In this document: in pieces, positions 45,466 through 55,997 of the stretch
How positions within the stretch are numbered: the stretch's first letter is position 1
How the letters are laid out: each line of letters starts with the position of its first letter
From: CAWINX01 sp963837585
GTDB taxonomy: Bacteria; Actinomycetota; Thermoleophilia; Solirubrobacterales; 70-9
Direction: 5' to 3'
Assembly: GCA_963837585.1 (NCBI GenBank)
Contig: CAWINX010000004.1
Span: 693,206 to 757,205 of the forward strand
Length of the DNA stretch: 64,000 nucleotides
Notes under the pieces: generated by a model
Databases searched by the model: none
What the model saw: the letters and a program-made list of their open reading frames with translations, nothing else
What the model was told of the DNA's origin: nothing
Translations under genes and position numbers: made by a program

Positions 45466-46275
45466 GTGAGCAGCGAGGCGCCACAGCCCCCGGTCGTCTA
45501 CCCGCCCGGCATGGACGCGCGCAGCGTGCGCGTCGCGCAGCGGCTCAATACGCCGCTGATGATCGCCGCGGCGCTGACCTTGCCGATGGTCGCGATCAGC
45601 GAGTCCAAACCGGGCGGCGCGCTTGAGGACGTCGCGCGGGTGCTCAACTGGGCCACCTGGCTGGCCTTCGCCTTCGAGTTGGTCGTAATGCTCGCGGTCG
45701 TCCCCAATCGCCGCCTCTGGCTGCGCCACCACCCGCTCGACCTCATAGTCGTCGTCTTCACGCCGCCGGTCCTGCCGGCGGGGCTCCAGGGCCTTCGTGC
45801 CCTCCGCCTGCTCCGCCTCCTCCGCCTGCTCCGCCTCGCCGAAATCTCGCGCGAGGTCTTTTCGCTGCAGGGTTTGCACTACGCGATGCTGCTCGCCCTA
45901 CTGACGGTGGTCGGCGGCGGCGCCCTCTTCGTCGGCCTCGAAAAGCACTCCCAGCACCTCACCGACTGGCAGGGGATCTACTGGGCGGTGACGACGATGA
46001 CGACCCTGGGCTCCAACATCTACCCGACCACGACCGGCGGCCAGATCGTCTCCGCCGCCATCCTGGTCATCGGGATCGGCTTCGTCGCCTTGCTCACCGG
46101 CGCCTTCGCGCAGCGTTTCCTTACGCCTGAGCTCGCCGAGGTCGAGGCCGAATTGGAGGCCGAGAAGCTCTCTGCCGAGGCGATCGCCCTGCGCGAGCTG
46201 CACAGCGTCCGTGAGCAGCTCGAGGCGCTGGAAGTCGCGATCGAGCGGATGGTCGACGACCGCGCCGCCGGATAG
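45466..46275 (+). CDS. voltage-gated-like ion channel with non-canonical filter
   Basis: About 269 residues from GTG 45466 (ATG 45511 possible). Membrane helices: TPLMIAAALTLPMVAISES, ATWLAFAFELVVMLAVV, DLIVVVFTPPVLPAGL. An S4-like arginine ladder follows (LRALRLLRLLRLLRLAEISR), then a pore helix and filter WAVTTMTTLGSNIYPTTTGG, and the inner helix AAILVIGIGFVALLTGAFAQ. It ends in a coiled coil (LAEVEAELEAEKLSAEAIAL). The layout is that of a six-helix potassium channel, but the filter reads TLGSN instead of TVGYG, so ion selectivity is uncertain. Confidence 0.82.
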   Translation: MSSEAPQPPVVYPPGMDARSVRVAQRLNTPLMIAAALTLPMVAISESKPGGALEDVARVLNWATWLAFAFELVVMLAVVPNRRLWLRHHPLDLIVVVFTPPVLPAGLQGLRALRLLRLLRLLRLAEISREVFSLQGLHYAMLLALLTVVGGGALFVGLEKHSQHLTDWQGIYWAVTTMTTLGSNIYPTTTGGQIVSAAILVIGIGFVALLTGAFAQRFLTPELAEVEAELEAEKLSAEAIALRELHSVREQLEALEVAIERMVDDRAAG

Positions 46276-46284
46276 CGGCCGTGC

Positions 46285-48265
<1,981 letters not shown>

Positions 48266-48270
48266 CGCTC

Positions 48271-49224
48271 CTACCGTATCCGCCCTGACGCCAACCCGCA
48301 CCCCCCTCGCGGTGCAACGCGTTTGCCCCGACATACGGGGTAAACGCGTTGCACCGGACAGAGGGCGAAGATCAGCGAACAGGTAACGCCGGCGACGATG
48401 CAGTAGATGCCGAACGGGGTGAGGCGGTTGGTCTCGAAGAAGCGGAGCAGGAACTTGACCGCGAAGTAGGTGGTGACGGCGGCGGCGATCGCGCCGACCA
48501 GCGCCTGGCCGCGCACCCCGTCGCCGGCCGAGCCGAGCAGGGTGGGCAGCTTCAGCAGCCCGGCGGCGCCGATGATCGGCGTCGCCAGCAGGAAGGCGTA
48601 GCGGGCGGCGTCGTCGTTGGAGAGGCCGGTGAGCAGGCCGCCGCCCATCGTGATCCCCGAGCGCGAGATCCCCGGCACCAGCGCCGCCGCCTGCGCGGTG
48701 CCGATCGCGAACGCCTGCTTGAAGCTCATCTTCGAGATGCGCGGGTCGGGGTCGCCCTTGTAGTCCCCGGGGCGCGGCGGTCGGCGCCGAAACCGCTCGA
48801 AGATCAGCAGCAGGACACCGTTGATCGTCAGGAAGATCGCCGCCGACTCCGGCGAGGCGAAGAGGGCGCGTAGCTTGTGCTCCAGCGCCAAGCCGAGGAT
48901 GCCGGCGGGGATCGTGCCGACGACGATCACCCAGGCGAGCCGCGCGTCGTCGTCCCCGGCGTCGATCCGCCGCTCCCGCAGCGAGCGCCACAGGCCGCCC
49001 AGGATGCGCTTCCAATCGTCGAGGAAGATGAAGAAGAGGACGGCCGCCGTCGCGCAGTGGGTGGCGACCAGGAAGGAGAGGAAGAACTCGTCGTTTTGGT
49101 GGATGTCCCAGCCGAACAGCTGCGGCGCGATCACCCCGTGGCCGAGGCTGGAGATCGGGAACGGCTCGGCGATTCCCTGCAGCGCGCCGAGCACGATCGC
49201 CTGGAAGTAGGAGATGGGATCCAT
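48271..49224 (-). CDS. uppP: undecaprenyl-diphosphatase
   Basis: Up to 317 codons from ATG 49224. It recycles the undecaprenyl carrier for cell-wall synthesis and gives bacitracin tolerance. Motifs: GALQGIAEPFPISSLGHGVI (family E/Q-rich motif) and AAALVPGISRSGITMGGGLL (PGxxRSG). About eight membrane helices. The frame runs through the large palindrome at 48311-48355, adding an unlikely CPVQRVYPVCRGKRV tail, so the true stop may lie near 48360 after an indel. Confidence 0.9.
   Translation of the reverse strand: MDPISYFQAIVLGALQGIAEPFPISSLGHGVIAPQLFGWDIHQNDEFFLSFLVATHCATAAVLFFIFLDDWKRILGGLWRSLRERRIDAGDDDARLAWVIVVGTIPAGILGLALEHKLRALFASPESAAIFLTINGVLLLIFERFRRRPPRPGDYKGDPDPRISKMSFKQAFAIGTAQAAALVPGISRSGITMGGGLLTGLSNDDAARYAFLLATPIIGAAGLLKLPTLLGSAGDGVRGQALVGAIAAAVTTYFAVKFLLRFFETNRLTPFGIYCIVAGVTCSLIFALCPVQRVYPVCRGKRVAPRGGCGLASGRIR
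48311..48355. repeat. 19-bp inverted repeat at the uppP end
   Basis: GGTGCAACGCGTTTGCCCC (48311-48329) and its near-perfect complement (48337-48355, one mismatch) flank a seven-base loop. It lies between the uppP end and the acsA start (both minus). It can act as a terminator without T-tract, or be a dispersed palindromic repeat. Confidence 0.6.
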
Positions 49225-49267
49225 GAGGCGGGGGCGACTCTAGAGGAACAGCGGAAGCTGGAGTTGG

Positions 49268-50479
49268 CTAGTAGCCCGCCGGGTGGCGGGCTATGAACCC
49301 CGACGGGGAGTCGACCGGCGAGGAGTGCCAGCGCGGGCCCGGGCCGCCGACCGTGTCGAAGGCGAGGCCGGCGATCATCATCCATGCGTGCCCCGAGTTG
49401 GCGTAGACCGTGATCCATCGACCCGGGCCGGGCACGCCCCAGGTCTCCAGGCCGGTCGAGTCGAGCGGGCTGGAGAGGAAGCCGCCGCCGTTCAGGGCGA
49501 AGCTGACCGCGCCCGAGCAGTCGTAGCCCGATGAGCTGAACGAGCCATGCCCGCCGCCCCATATATATGGAGTCGTGGCGATCGAGTTGGCGGCGCTGAT
49601 CGCGTCGCGCACCGCCGCCGGAGCGCTGGCCGGAGCGCTGGCCTGGCTCGGCGAGATGTACTGGGCGGTCTGACCCGGGGTCAGCGGGGCCGGCGTGCCG
49701 GCCGGAACCGGCGTGCCCGAGCTCGCCATCTGCGAGGAGATCGCCGCAAGGTTGTCGTTGAGCGCCTGGGCGCGGGACTCGAGCGCGTCGAGCGACTTGC
49801 GCCGCTGGGCCTGGGCCGCCTTCAGGTCGGCGAAGCGGGCCTCTGCCTGGGCGCGCGCCGCCGCCGCCTGGCGCTCCTCGGCGGCGATCGCGTCGCGCGC
49901 CTTCTTGATCCGGGCGCGCGCCGCGGCCAGGCGACCAACCGCGGCCTTCACCTGGTTGCGCAACTCCTTGACCCGCCCGATCACCGAGTTGTCGTAGTCC
50001 TGGATCCGGCTCAGGTACTCGGTCTGCGTCGCCAGGTCCGACCAGCTCGAAGACTCGAGGATCGCGTTGACGACGTCGGGGCTGCCCGACTCATAGATCG
50101 CGACCAAGCGGCGCCGCAGCACCCCCAGCGCCCGCTGTAGCTGCGCCCGCACAACCGCCAGGTGGTGGCGCTCCTTGGCCAGCGCCGCCGCCGCCGCCTT
50201 CAGCTCCGCCTGCTTGGCGGACAACTGGCTCTCCAGCGCCGCCTGGCGCTGGCGCAGGGCGGAGACTTCGCCGATCATCGAGTCGATCGCCGTGTTCTGC
50301 TCGGCGATCGTCGCCGACAGCGCGCTGCTGCTCTTCTGGACGTGGGCGAGCTTGCCCTCGGTGGCGTTGAGCTGGGACTGAAGGTCCTTGGCGAGTGCGT
50401 TTGAGCCGCCCACGCAGAGGACGGCAAAGAGGAGCACCCCGACCAGCAGCACCCTCGGGTCTCGAGAGGGGCGATGCAT
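49268..50479 (-). CDS. PcsB-like peptidoglycan hydrolase (NlpC/P60)
   Basis: 403 residues, intact, ATG 50479. A signal peptide (VLLVGVLLFAVLCVGGSNAL) is followed by a long coiled coil (residues ~30-250, e.g. KLAHVQKSSSALSATIAEQN and KDARDAIAAEERQ-like repeats). A Pro/Ala linker leads to a C-terminal NlpC/P60 domain with catalytic Cys in SGYDCSGAVSFALNGGGFL and His in VYANSGHAWMMIAGLAFD. The arrangement matches PcsB/RipA-type division hydrolases held inactive by the coiled coil until activated at the membrane. Confidence 0.9.
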   Translation of the reverse strand: MHRPSRDPRVLLVGVLLFAVLCVGGSNALAKDLQSQLNATEGKLAHVQKSSSALSATIAEQNTAIDSMIGEVSALRQRQAALESQLSAKQAELKAAAAALAKERHHLAVVRAQLQRALGVLRRRLVAIYESGSPDVVNAILESSSWSDLATQTEYLSRIQDYDNSVIGRVKELRNQVKAAVGRLAAARARIKKARDAIAAEERQAAAARAQAEARFADLKAAQAQRRKSLDALESRAQALNDNLAAISSQMASSGTPVPAGTPAPLTPGQTAQYISPSQASAPASAPAAVRDAISAANSIATTPYIWGGGHGSFSSSGYDCSGAVSFALNGGGFLSSPLDSTGLETWGVPGPGRWITVYANSGHAWMMIAGLAFDTVGGPGPRWHSSPVDSPSGFIARHPAGY

Positions 50480-50601
50480 GAGCGGGGCAGGCTAGCGAAA
50501 TCGCCGCCGAATTGTTAGGAGTTGCTAATAACTTGCAAGTTCAGTTGCAAAATCCCCCGCTGGGAAGGAGAAAGGGCCGCCGCGGCGACCTCCCCGGAGG
50601 C

Positions 50602-50619
50602 TAGGGTCGGCGGCCCGTG
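50602..50619 (+). promoter_or_regulatory. -10 element of a probable leaderless gene
   Basis: TAGGGT lies nine bases before GTG 50617 with no ribosome site, matching 15395 and 19495. Confidence 0.45.
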
Positions 50620-51294
50620 ATCAACGTCCTCGTTCTCGCCGTTGCCTCGGCGATCTCGCCGAGCATCCTCGCCGTGGTGATAGTCGTGCTCAGCCGGCCC
50701 AACCCGCGCCGCCTGCTCCTCGCCTACCTGCTCGGCGGCATGCTCACCAGCCTCACCATCGGCATCGCGGTCGTCAGCTCGCTGAATGGGCTCGACGTCG
50801 TCTCCGGCTCCAGCCCGATCGCCGACCCGCTCGTCAACTTCACGGTCGGGGCGCTGGCGCTGATCGTCGCCTACGCGCTGGCGACGGACCGCGACGCCCG
50901 CTTCGAGGAACGCCGCCGGGAGAAACGCGCCGAGCGCCCCACCCGCGACCCATGGTCGGAGCGCATCCTCAGCCGCGGCACCGCGCCGATCGCCTTCGCG
51001 GTCGGCATCGCGCTCAGCCTGCCGGGCGCCTTCTACCTCGTCGCGCTGAAGGACATCGCGCAGGGACAAAACGACTTCGGCGCCCAGCTCTTCGCGATCG
51101 TCGTCTTCAACCTGATCATGTTCGTGTTCGCCGAGGTGCCGCTGCTCGGCTACTCCTTCGCGCCCGAGGCCACGAGGACCAAGGTCGAGCAGCTCAACTC
51201 ATGGATGGCGCGCCACGCGCGTCAGATAGTGATCGCGGTCGCAACCGTGATCGGGCTCTATCTGATCGCGCGCGGCGTTGTCGCCGTCCTTTAG
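50617..51294 (+). CDS. GAP-family (Sap-like) membrane protein
   Basis: 225 residues, intact. Six hydrophobic segments, beginning INVLVLAVASAISPSILAVV with the family's ISPSILA motif, then LLLAYLLGGMLTSLTIGIAV, PIAFAVGIALSLPGAFYLVA and QIVIAVATVIGLYLIARGVV. GAP/Sap proteins in mycobacteria help place lipids such as sulfolipid or glycopeptidolipid in the envelope. A lipid-export role is inference. Confidence 0.8.
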   Translation: MINVLVLAVASAISPSILAVVIVVLSRPNPRRLLLAYLLGGMLTSLTIGIAVVSSLNGLDVVSGSSPIADPLVNFTVGALALIVAYALATDRDARFEERRREKRAERPTRDPWSERILSRGTAPIAFAVGIALSLPGAFYLVALKDIAQGQNDFGAQLFAIVVFNLIMFVFAEVPLLGYSFAPEATRTKVEQLNSWMARHARQIVIAVATVIGLYLIARGVVAVL

Positions 51295-51299
51295 ATCAA

Positions 51300-51689
51300 C
51301 TAGGCGAGCAGCTTGGCCTTCGCCGCGTCGAACTCCTCGCTGGAGATCGCGCCCTTTTCCTTCAGGTCGTGCAGTTTGGCCAGCTCATCCGCCGAGGACG
51401 TGTGCGCCGTCTGGCGGATGTAGGCATCCATGTGGTGTTTGGCCTCGGCCTGCGCTTTGATCGTCCGGTCGCGCATCCCGCTGCCGCGCGCGATCAGGTA
51501 GATCAACGCCGTCAAGAACGGGATGAAGACCAGGAACAGCACCCAGGCGGCCTTCGCCCAGCCGGACAGCTCGTGGTCGCGGAAGAGGTCGTTGAGGATC
51601 ACGATCAGGATCCAGATCCAGATCACGAAGAAGAAGATCTCGAGCGCGAGCAGCAGCGCGTCACCCAGAGAGAAGTCAGCAAGCAGCAA
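51300..51689 (-). CDS. PLD-nuclease-N/SHOCT-domain membrane protein
   Basis: 129 residues, intact. Two membrane segments (LALEIFFFVIWIWILIVILN; AAWVLFLVFIPFLTALIYLI) form the PLDc_N-type module. The C-terminus is a SHOCT motif: ELAKLHDLKEKGAISSEEFD followed by AAKAKLLA. Such proteins are common in actinobacteria; function is unknown. Confidence 0.85.
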   Translation of the reverse strand: MLLADFSLGDALLLALEIFFFVIWIWILIVILNDLFRDHELSGWAKAAWVLFLVFIPFLTALIYLIARGSGMRDRTIKAQAEAKHHMDAYIRQTAHTSSADELAKLHDLKEKGAISSEEFDAAKAKLLA

Positions 51690-51817
51690 TGGAGCGTCCT
51701 TTCAGTTGGAACGAGGCGGCCGAATGCCGCTGGTCACTGCTTCCGCACGCTATCCGGCGCCCCTGCTTGACGCATCCGTAATTTTCGCCCAACCCGCCTA
51801 TAGAGGACAGCTCGGAA

Positions 51818-52252
51818 TCAGGCAGCAGCGCCGCCTGGGCCGTTTCGCTCATCCAGGACGCTGAGCACGGCTTTTGTGTTGGCCCGGATCTGCTCGCCCA
51901 TGTCATCCAACCTCTGACGACCACGCTCCAGCTCGGCCATCACCGACTGCCAGACCTTCTCGTTGCGCAGCAAGGTTTCGTGGATGAACTGCCGGAAGTC
52001 GTCGATGCGCTCCTGGGACTCGGCCGCGCGCTCTTCCTCGAACCGCGCCCGTTCCTCTTCGTAGGCCTTCCACTCGGCCTCGCGCTTCTCGCAGTAGCGC
52101 GTCCACGCCGCTTCGCGTTTTTCTTCGTAGCGCTTCCGCTCGGCAGCGCGCTCTTCGTCGTAGCGCTTCCGCTCGGCAGCGCGCTGGATCGACTCTTCAC
52201 GCTGCTGCCGAATGAGTTCGCGGAGGCTGGTGCGACCGAACATGGAACGCAT
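51818..52252 (-). CDS. charged coiled-coil protein of unknown function
   Basis: Up to 144 residues. The N-terminus MRSMFGRTSLRELIRQQREE (second Met at 52243 possible) leads into imperfect repeats rich in Glu, Arg and Lys (ERKRYDEERAAERKRYEEKR, EARFEEERAAES-like), then a helical end DDFRQFIHETLLRNEKVWQ and AELERGRQRLDDMGEQIRAN. It is predicted to be one long helix. The charged repeats near 52030-52180 also give DNA-level repeats. No family is assigned. Confidence 0.6.
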   Translation of the reverse strand: MRSMFGRTSLRELIRQQREESIQRAAERKRYDEERAAERKRYEEKREAAWTRYCEKREAEWKAYEEERARFEEERAAESQERIDDFRQFIHETLLRNEKVWQSVMAELERGRQRLDDMGEQIRANTKAVLSVLDERNGPGGAAA

Positions 52253-52324
52253 TGTCGCAGGCCTATTCCTACGAATGGGCGCACTGATGTCACAAAAGTG
52301 AAACTTCCCTGGGACGAATACCGC

Positions 52325-53069
52325 TCAGTCGGCGACGAGGCGTGCGGCGAAGAGGACCGCGGCGACCGAGGTCGCCAGGTTGAGGCTGGAGACGCCCTCC
52401 TTCATCGGGATGCGCAGGCGGGCGTCGGCGCGGGAGAGGAGCTCGGGGCTGAGGCCGTGGCGCTCGGCGCCGAAGGCGAGGACGGCGCGGGGCGGCAACT
52501 CGCCGGGGCGAAGCGGGTCGCCGTCGGGGTCGAGGGCGATCAGCGGGCGGCCTCCCTGCGGCGGCTCCTCGACCGCGGCGACGGGGAGGGCGAAGTGCAG
52601 GCCGGCGGCGCCCCGCACCGCGTCGGGGTGCCAGGGGTCGTTGCGGCCGGTGGTCAGGACCGCCGCCGCGTCGGCCGCCGCCGCCACCCGCACGCAGGCG
52701 CCCATGTTGCCCATGTTGCGCGGCTCCTCGAGCAGGACGATCGGGCGCGGGGCGCTCGTCGGCCAGGGTCGCCGCCACGTCGACCCGCGGCCGTCGCGCG
52801 ATCGCGACGACCCCGGTGCGCACGCCCGCGGCGCCAGCTCCGCCAGCAGCTCGGCGTCGACCGGGCTCAGCCTCTCCCCCATCCCGCCCGGCCAGGTCCG
52901 GAGCCAGCTCCGCCGCCAGCGCCTCCACCTCGGCGACCTCGACCGCGACCGCCTCGACCACCTCCGCCCCGAAGCGCAGCGCGTGCTTGAGCGCGTGGAA
53001 GCCCTCCAGGACCACCAGCCCGGAGTCGCGCCGGGCGGCTTGAAAGCGCTGGAGGAGGGAGTCGTTCAC
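52325..53069 (-). CDS. SpoU/TrmH-family RNA 2'-O-methyltransferase, frameshifted
   Basis: About 248 codons from GTG 53069. The N-terminal part has GLVVLEGFHALKHALRFGAE. The SPOUT knot motifs are PIVLLEEPRNMGNMGACVRV (motif 1), RAVLAFGAERHGLSPELLSR (motif 2) and LRIPMKEGVSSLNLATSVAA (motif 3). Indels near 52880 and 52755-52830 interrupt the middle. It methylates a ribose in rRNA or tRNA; the exact target cannot be told. Confidence 0.87.
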
Positions 53070-53117
53070 CGCCCCATCATCCCCGGAGGGACGGAACCGC
53101 TGCGTACCCAATCGGCG

Positions 53118-53134
53118 CCGAATTATTAATTCGG
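53118..53134. promoter_or_regulatory. 17-bp palindromic operator
   Basis: CCGAATTA-T-TAATTCGG is a perfect inverted repeat about 84 bases before the first TetR gene, in the divergent gap between it and the methyltransferase. It is a good candidate TetR site. Confidence 0.5.
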
Positions 53135-53217
53135 TACTGGATCGTCCACAGACGGCCCGTCGAGTGTACAATCGCGTTTACCTGAAACAGAGTTGTCTGC
53201 AATCAGGAGGAGTCCAA

Positions 53218-53968
53218 TGCCCCCCGCTTCGACCAACGGCAACAAGGCTAGCGCCCCCGCTTCGGATCTCGGAGCCACCGCCTCGACCTCGGCGACCTGA
53301 TCGTCAAGGAGCGCCTCCCCGCCGGCCGGCAAGAGCTCGCCGAGCCGCTCGTCGCCCGCTCCCAGCGTGAGCGCATCCTCGTCGCGATGGCGCAGAGCTG
53401 CGCGACGAAGGGCTACGGCGCCACCACGATCACCGACATCTGCGAGCCGGCCGGCGTCTCCCGCGCCACCTTCTACGAGCTGTTCAAGGACAAGGAGGCC
53501 TGCTTCCACGCCGCGATGGAGCTGGCCCTCGCCGACGCGATGGGGACGATCGTCGAGGTCTACTCGCCCGACAAGCCGTGGGCGACGATGGTCCGCGACG
53601 CGGTCCGCTCCTTCCTGGGGCTGCTCGCCGAGCGCCCCGCCTTCGCCCGCATGGCGCTGGTCGAGGCGCCCTCCAGCGGCGACCGCGCCTTCGAGCTCTA
53701 CGCCTCCGGCAAGCGGGTCCTGCTCGCCCTCCTCGACAAGGGGCGCGACGACCCGCTCGAGGACGAGAGCATCCCCTCCAGCGCCGGCCGCGCCGCGATC
53801 TCCGCCGCCGAGTCGCTGATCGTCGGCCAGATCCTCGCCGGCAACACCGAGCGCCTGCCCGAGCTGCTGCCGGACATCGTCTACATCACGATCGTCCCCT
53901 ACCTCGGCCAGGAGGAGGCCCTGCGCCAGTCGCGCGAGGCCGAGAAGATGGTGCACACCGGGGGATAG
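53218..53968 (+). CDS. TetR-family regulator 1, frameshifted N-terminus
   Basis: About 250 codons from ATG 53218 with AGGAGGAG upstream. One indel near 53265 separates the start from LPAGRQELAEPLVARSQRER. The HTH is ATKGYGATTITDICEPAGVS, followed by RATFYELFKDKEACFHAAME. The ligand domain follows, ending VYITIVPYLGQEEALRQSRE. The helix closely resembles those of the three other TetR proteins downstream. The target is unknown; the palindrome at 53118 may be its site. Confidence 0.85.
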
Positions 53969-53972
53969 GCAA

Positions 53973-54660
53973 GTGGCGCAGGGGGGAAAACGGCCCAGGG
54001 AGGCCGATGCGCGGTGGCGTCCCCCAAGCGGGCGCCACCGCCTGCCCAAAGAGGTAGTCGTCCAGTCCCAGCGCGAGCGGATCCTGGAGGCGATGATCCG
54101 CGCCGTCGCCGCCAAGGGCTACGCGGCGACCACGGTCGGCGACGTGACCAAGGCGGCCGGCGTCTCGCGCACCACCTTCTACGAGATGTTCGAGGACAAG
54201 GAGGCCTGCTTCCTCGCCGCCTACGACGACATGGTCGACCGGCTGATCCGCCGCGTCATCGCCGCCTACGAGCGCCAGGACAGCCCCTGGCCCCAGCGCG
54301 CCCGCACCGGCCTCGCGGCGCTGCTGGAGGCGCTGGCGGCCGAGCCCGACCTGGCCCGCCTCGCCTTCGTCGACGTCGGCTCCGCCGGGCCGGCGGCGCA
54401 GCGCCGCTACCGGGCCGCGGTGCAGCGCTTCGCGCCGCTCTTCGACGAGGGGCGCGACTTCGCCCCCGGCGGCCGCTCCCTCCCCCCCAACACTTCGCGG
54501 ATGGCGATCGGCGGAGTGACCGGGCTGATCGCGCGACGAGCTGGTCGCGGGACGGGGAAAACAGCTTCCGGACTTGCTTTCTGACGCGCTTTTTGCCACG
54601 CTGACTCCATACGTCGGCCCGTTAGCGGCAGCCAGGGAGGTGGGCGAGACGACTAAATAA
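53973..54660 (+). CDS. TetR-family regulator 2, frameshifted C-terminus
   Basis: About 229 codons from GTG 53973, four bases after the first TetR stop. It starts with GRHRLPKEVVVQSQRERILE and the HTH AAKGYAATTVGDVTKAAGVS, then RTTFYEMFEDKEACFLAAYD. One indel near 54530 leads to DELVAGRGKQLPDLLSDALF and the end GPLAAAREVGETTK at TAA 54658. Co-transcribed with regulator 1. Confidence 0.85.
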
Positions 54661-54683
54661 ACGTCTCCGTACGCACTGCCGCT

Positions 54684-55337
54684 ATGATCCATATACCCGG
54701 AAGTTTTTCCTCCTCCACAGCCTGGCCGATGGCGACCTCCGAAACCCGGCGTGATCTCCTCCTGGCGGCGATGATCCACGTGGTCGGCGCGAAGGGCTAC
54801 AAGGCGACCTCCGTCGCCGACGTGATCGAAGAGGCCGGCGTCGCCCGCGCCACCTTCTACAAGTACTTCGAGGACAAGCACGAGTGCTTCCTCGCCGCCT
54901 ACGACCTCGTCGTCGAGCAGGTGATGACACAGGTGACCGCCGACTGCGACGCCGGGCAGCCCTGGCTGCAGCGGGTCGAGACCGGCCTCGCCAACCTGGT
55001 CGGGTTCCTCGCCCTCGACCCCGAGCTGGCCCGGATGGCGGTGATCGAGGTCGCCGCGGCCGGCGGCGACGCCCGCCGGCGCCACTGGGACGCGGTCGCC
55101 AACTTCACCAAGTACCTCGAGGACGGCCGCGAGCTCACCGACAAGGACCTGCCGGAGAGCACCGCGCTGATGTCGGCCGGCGCCGTCGCCGGGCTGATCT
55201 TCGACGAGCTGCTGGCCGGCCGCGCCGAGCAGCTGCCGGAGATGCTCCCCGACCTGCTCTTCGCGATGCTCGTCCCCTACGTGGGACCGCACGCCGCCGC
55301 GGAGGAGATGCGACGCGTGGCCGCGGCGGCAGGCTGA
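54684..55337 (+). CDS. TetR-family regulator 3
   Basis: Up to 217 residues, intact. ATG 54684 or, more likely, ATG 54729 (MATSETRRDLLLAAMIHVVG); TATGAT at 54682 could then be a -10. The HTH is GAKGYKATSVADVIEEAGVA, followed by RATFYKYFEDKHECFLAAYD. The C-terminus FDELLAGRAEQLPEMLPDLL and FAMLVPYVGPHAAAEEMRR parallels regulator 2, showing recent duplication. Confidence 0.87.
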   Translation: MIHIPGSFSSSTAWPMATSETRRDLLLAAMIHVVGAKGYKATSVADVIEEAGVARATFYKYFEDKHECFLAAYDLVVEQVMTQVTADCDAGQPWLQRVETGLANLVGFLALDPELARMAVIEVAAAGGDARRRHWDAVANFTKYLEDGRELTDKDLPESTALMSAGAVAGLIFDELLAGRAEQLPEMLPDLLFAMLVPYVGPHAAAEEMRRVAAAAG

Positions 55338-55338
55338 G

Positions 55339-55732
55339 CTACCAGATCACGCGGGCTGGATCGAAGGCGCTGATGGCTGCGTCTGCGGGTGACGAGACGT
55401 ACCCCGCGCTCCACCGCAGTCGCGTAGATGATCCGGTCCGCGGGGTCGCCGGGGAAGCTCTCCGTAGTCCAGTGCCACCTGCGTGCACGGCGGTGGCTGG
55501 CGTCGAGGTCCCAGAGCGACCACGCGCGGGTCGGACAGAGCACGCGCACCCAGCGCTCCGTGTTCAGCGTCAGCTGCAGCCGTCTGCGCGCTACCAGCAG
55601 CGCAACCTCCCAGCAGGAGATCGTGCAAACGCCAATCCGATCGGCGGCTTCGATTGCCTCTGATGCCCCCTGGCTGAGATCTCCAGTGTCTCCTGCCCAC
55701 CAAATCCAGGCATGGGTGTCGAGGACGATCAT
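55339..55732 (-). CDS. PIN-domain toxin (VapC-type), frameshifted end
   Basis: About 131 codons from ATG 55732, overlapping the antitoxin stop (ATGA). The PIN nuclease acidic residues are seen in MIVLDTHAWIWWAGD (first Asp), TISCWEVALLVARRRLQL (Glu), and DPADRIIYATAVERGVRLVT (Asp pair). Indels near 55520 and 55390 blur the end; the corrected tail reads DAAISAFDPARVIW to TAG 55339. It is an RNase toxin of a type II system; its target is unknown. Confidence 0.85.
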
Positions 55733-55970
55733 TCGCGCTCGGCGTCCCAGGTGACGTCGATCGGCTTGATGAACTCCTCAGCGCTGACCAGCATCTTGGC
55801 GCTGCCCCGCAGGTCATCGAGGCCCAGCGGGGGCTCGACCCGAGCGACGGCGCGACCGTGCTTGGTGATGACGAGCGGCTCCCCGGTCTCGGCGACCTCA
55901 TCAAGCAGGCGCAGGCAGCGAGCCTTGAACTGCGTGGCGGTGATCTTTTCGGAATGAGGTCCATGACCAT
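55729..55970 (-). CDS. Phd/YefM-type antitoxin, start blurred by an indel
   Basis: About 80 codons. The body reads KITATQFKARCLRLLDEVAE, TGEPLVITKHGRAVARVEP, then LRGSAKMLVSAEEFIKPIDV and ends TWDAERE. The ITATQFKA...LLDEV start is the Phd/YefM DNA-binding fold; the second half wraps the toxin. The start (ATG 55970 or 55964) is out of frame with the body by one base near 55945. Palindromic sites just upstream fit autoregulation. Confidence 0.8.
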
Positions 55971-55989
55971 GGTCACCGTACCATGGTCA
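55964..55989. promoter_or_regulatory. toxin-antitoxin operator
   Basis: TGACCATGGTCA (55964-55975) is a perfect palindrome, and a second copy of its core, ACCATGGTCA (55980-55989), follows. Two adjacent sites at the antitoxin start are typical of Phd-type cooperative repression. Confidence 0.55.
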
Positions 55990-55997
55990 TTATTTAC

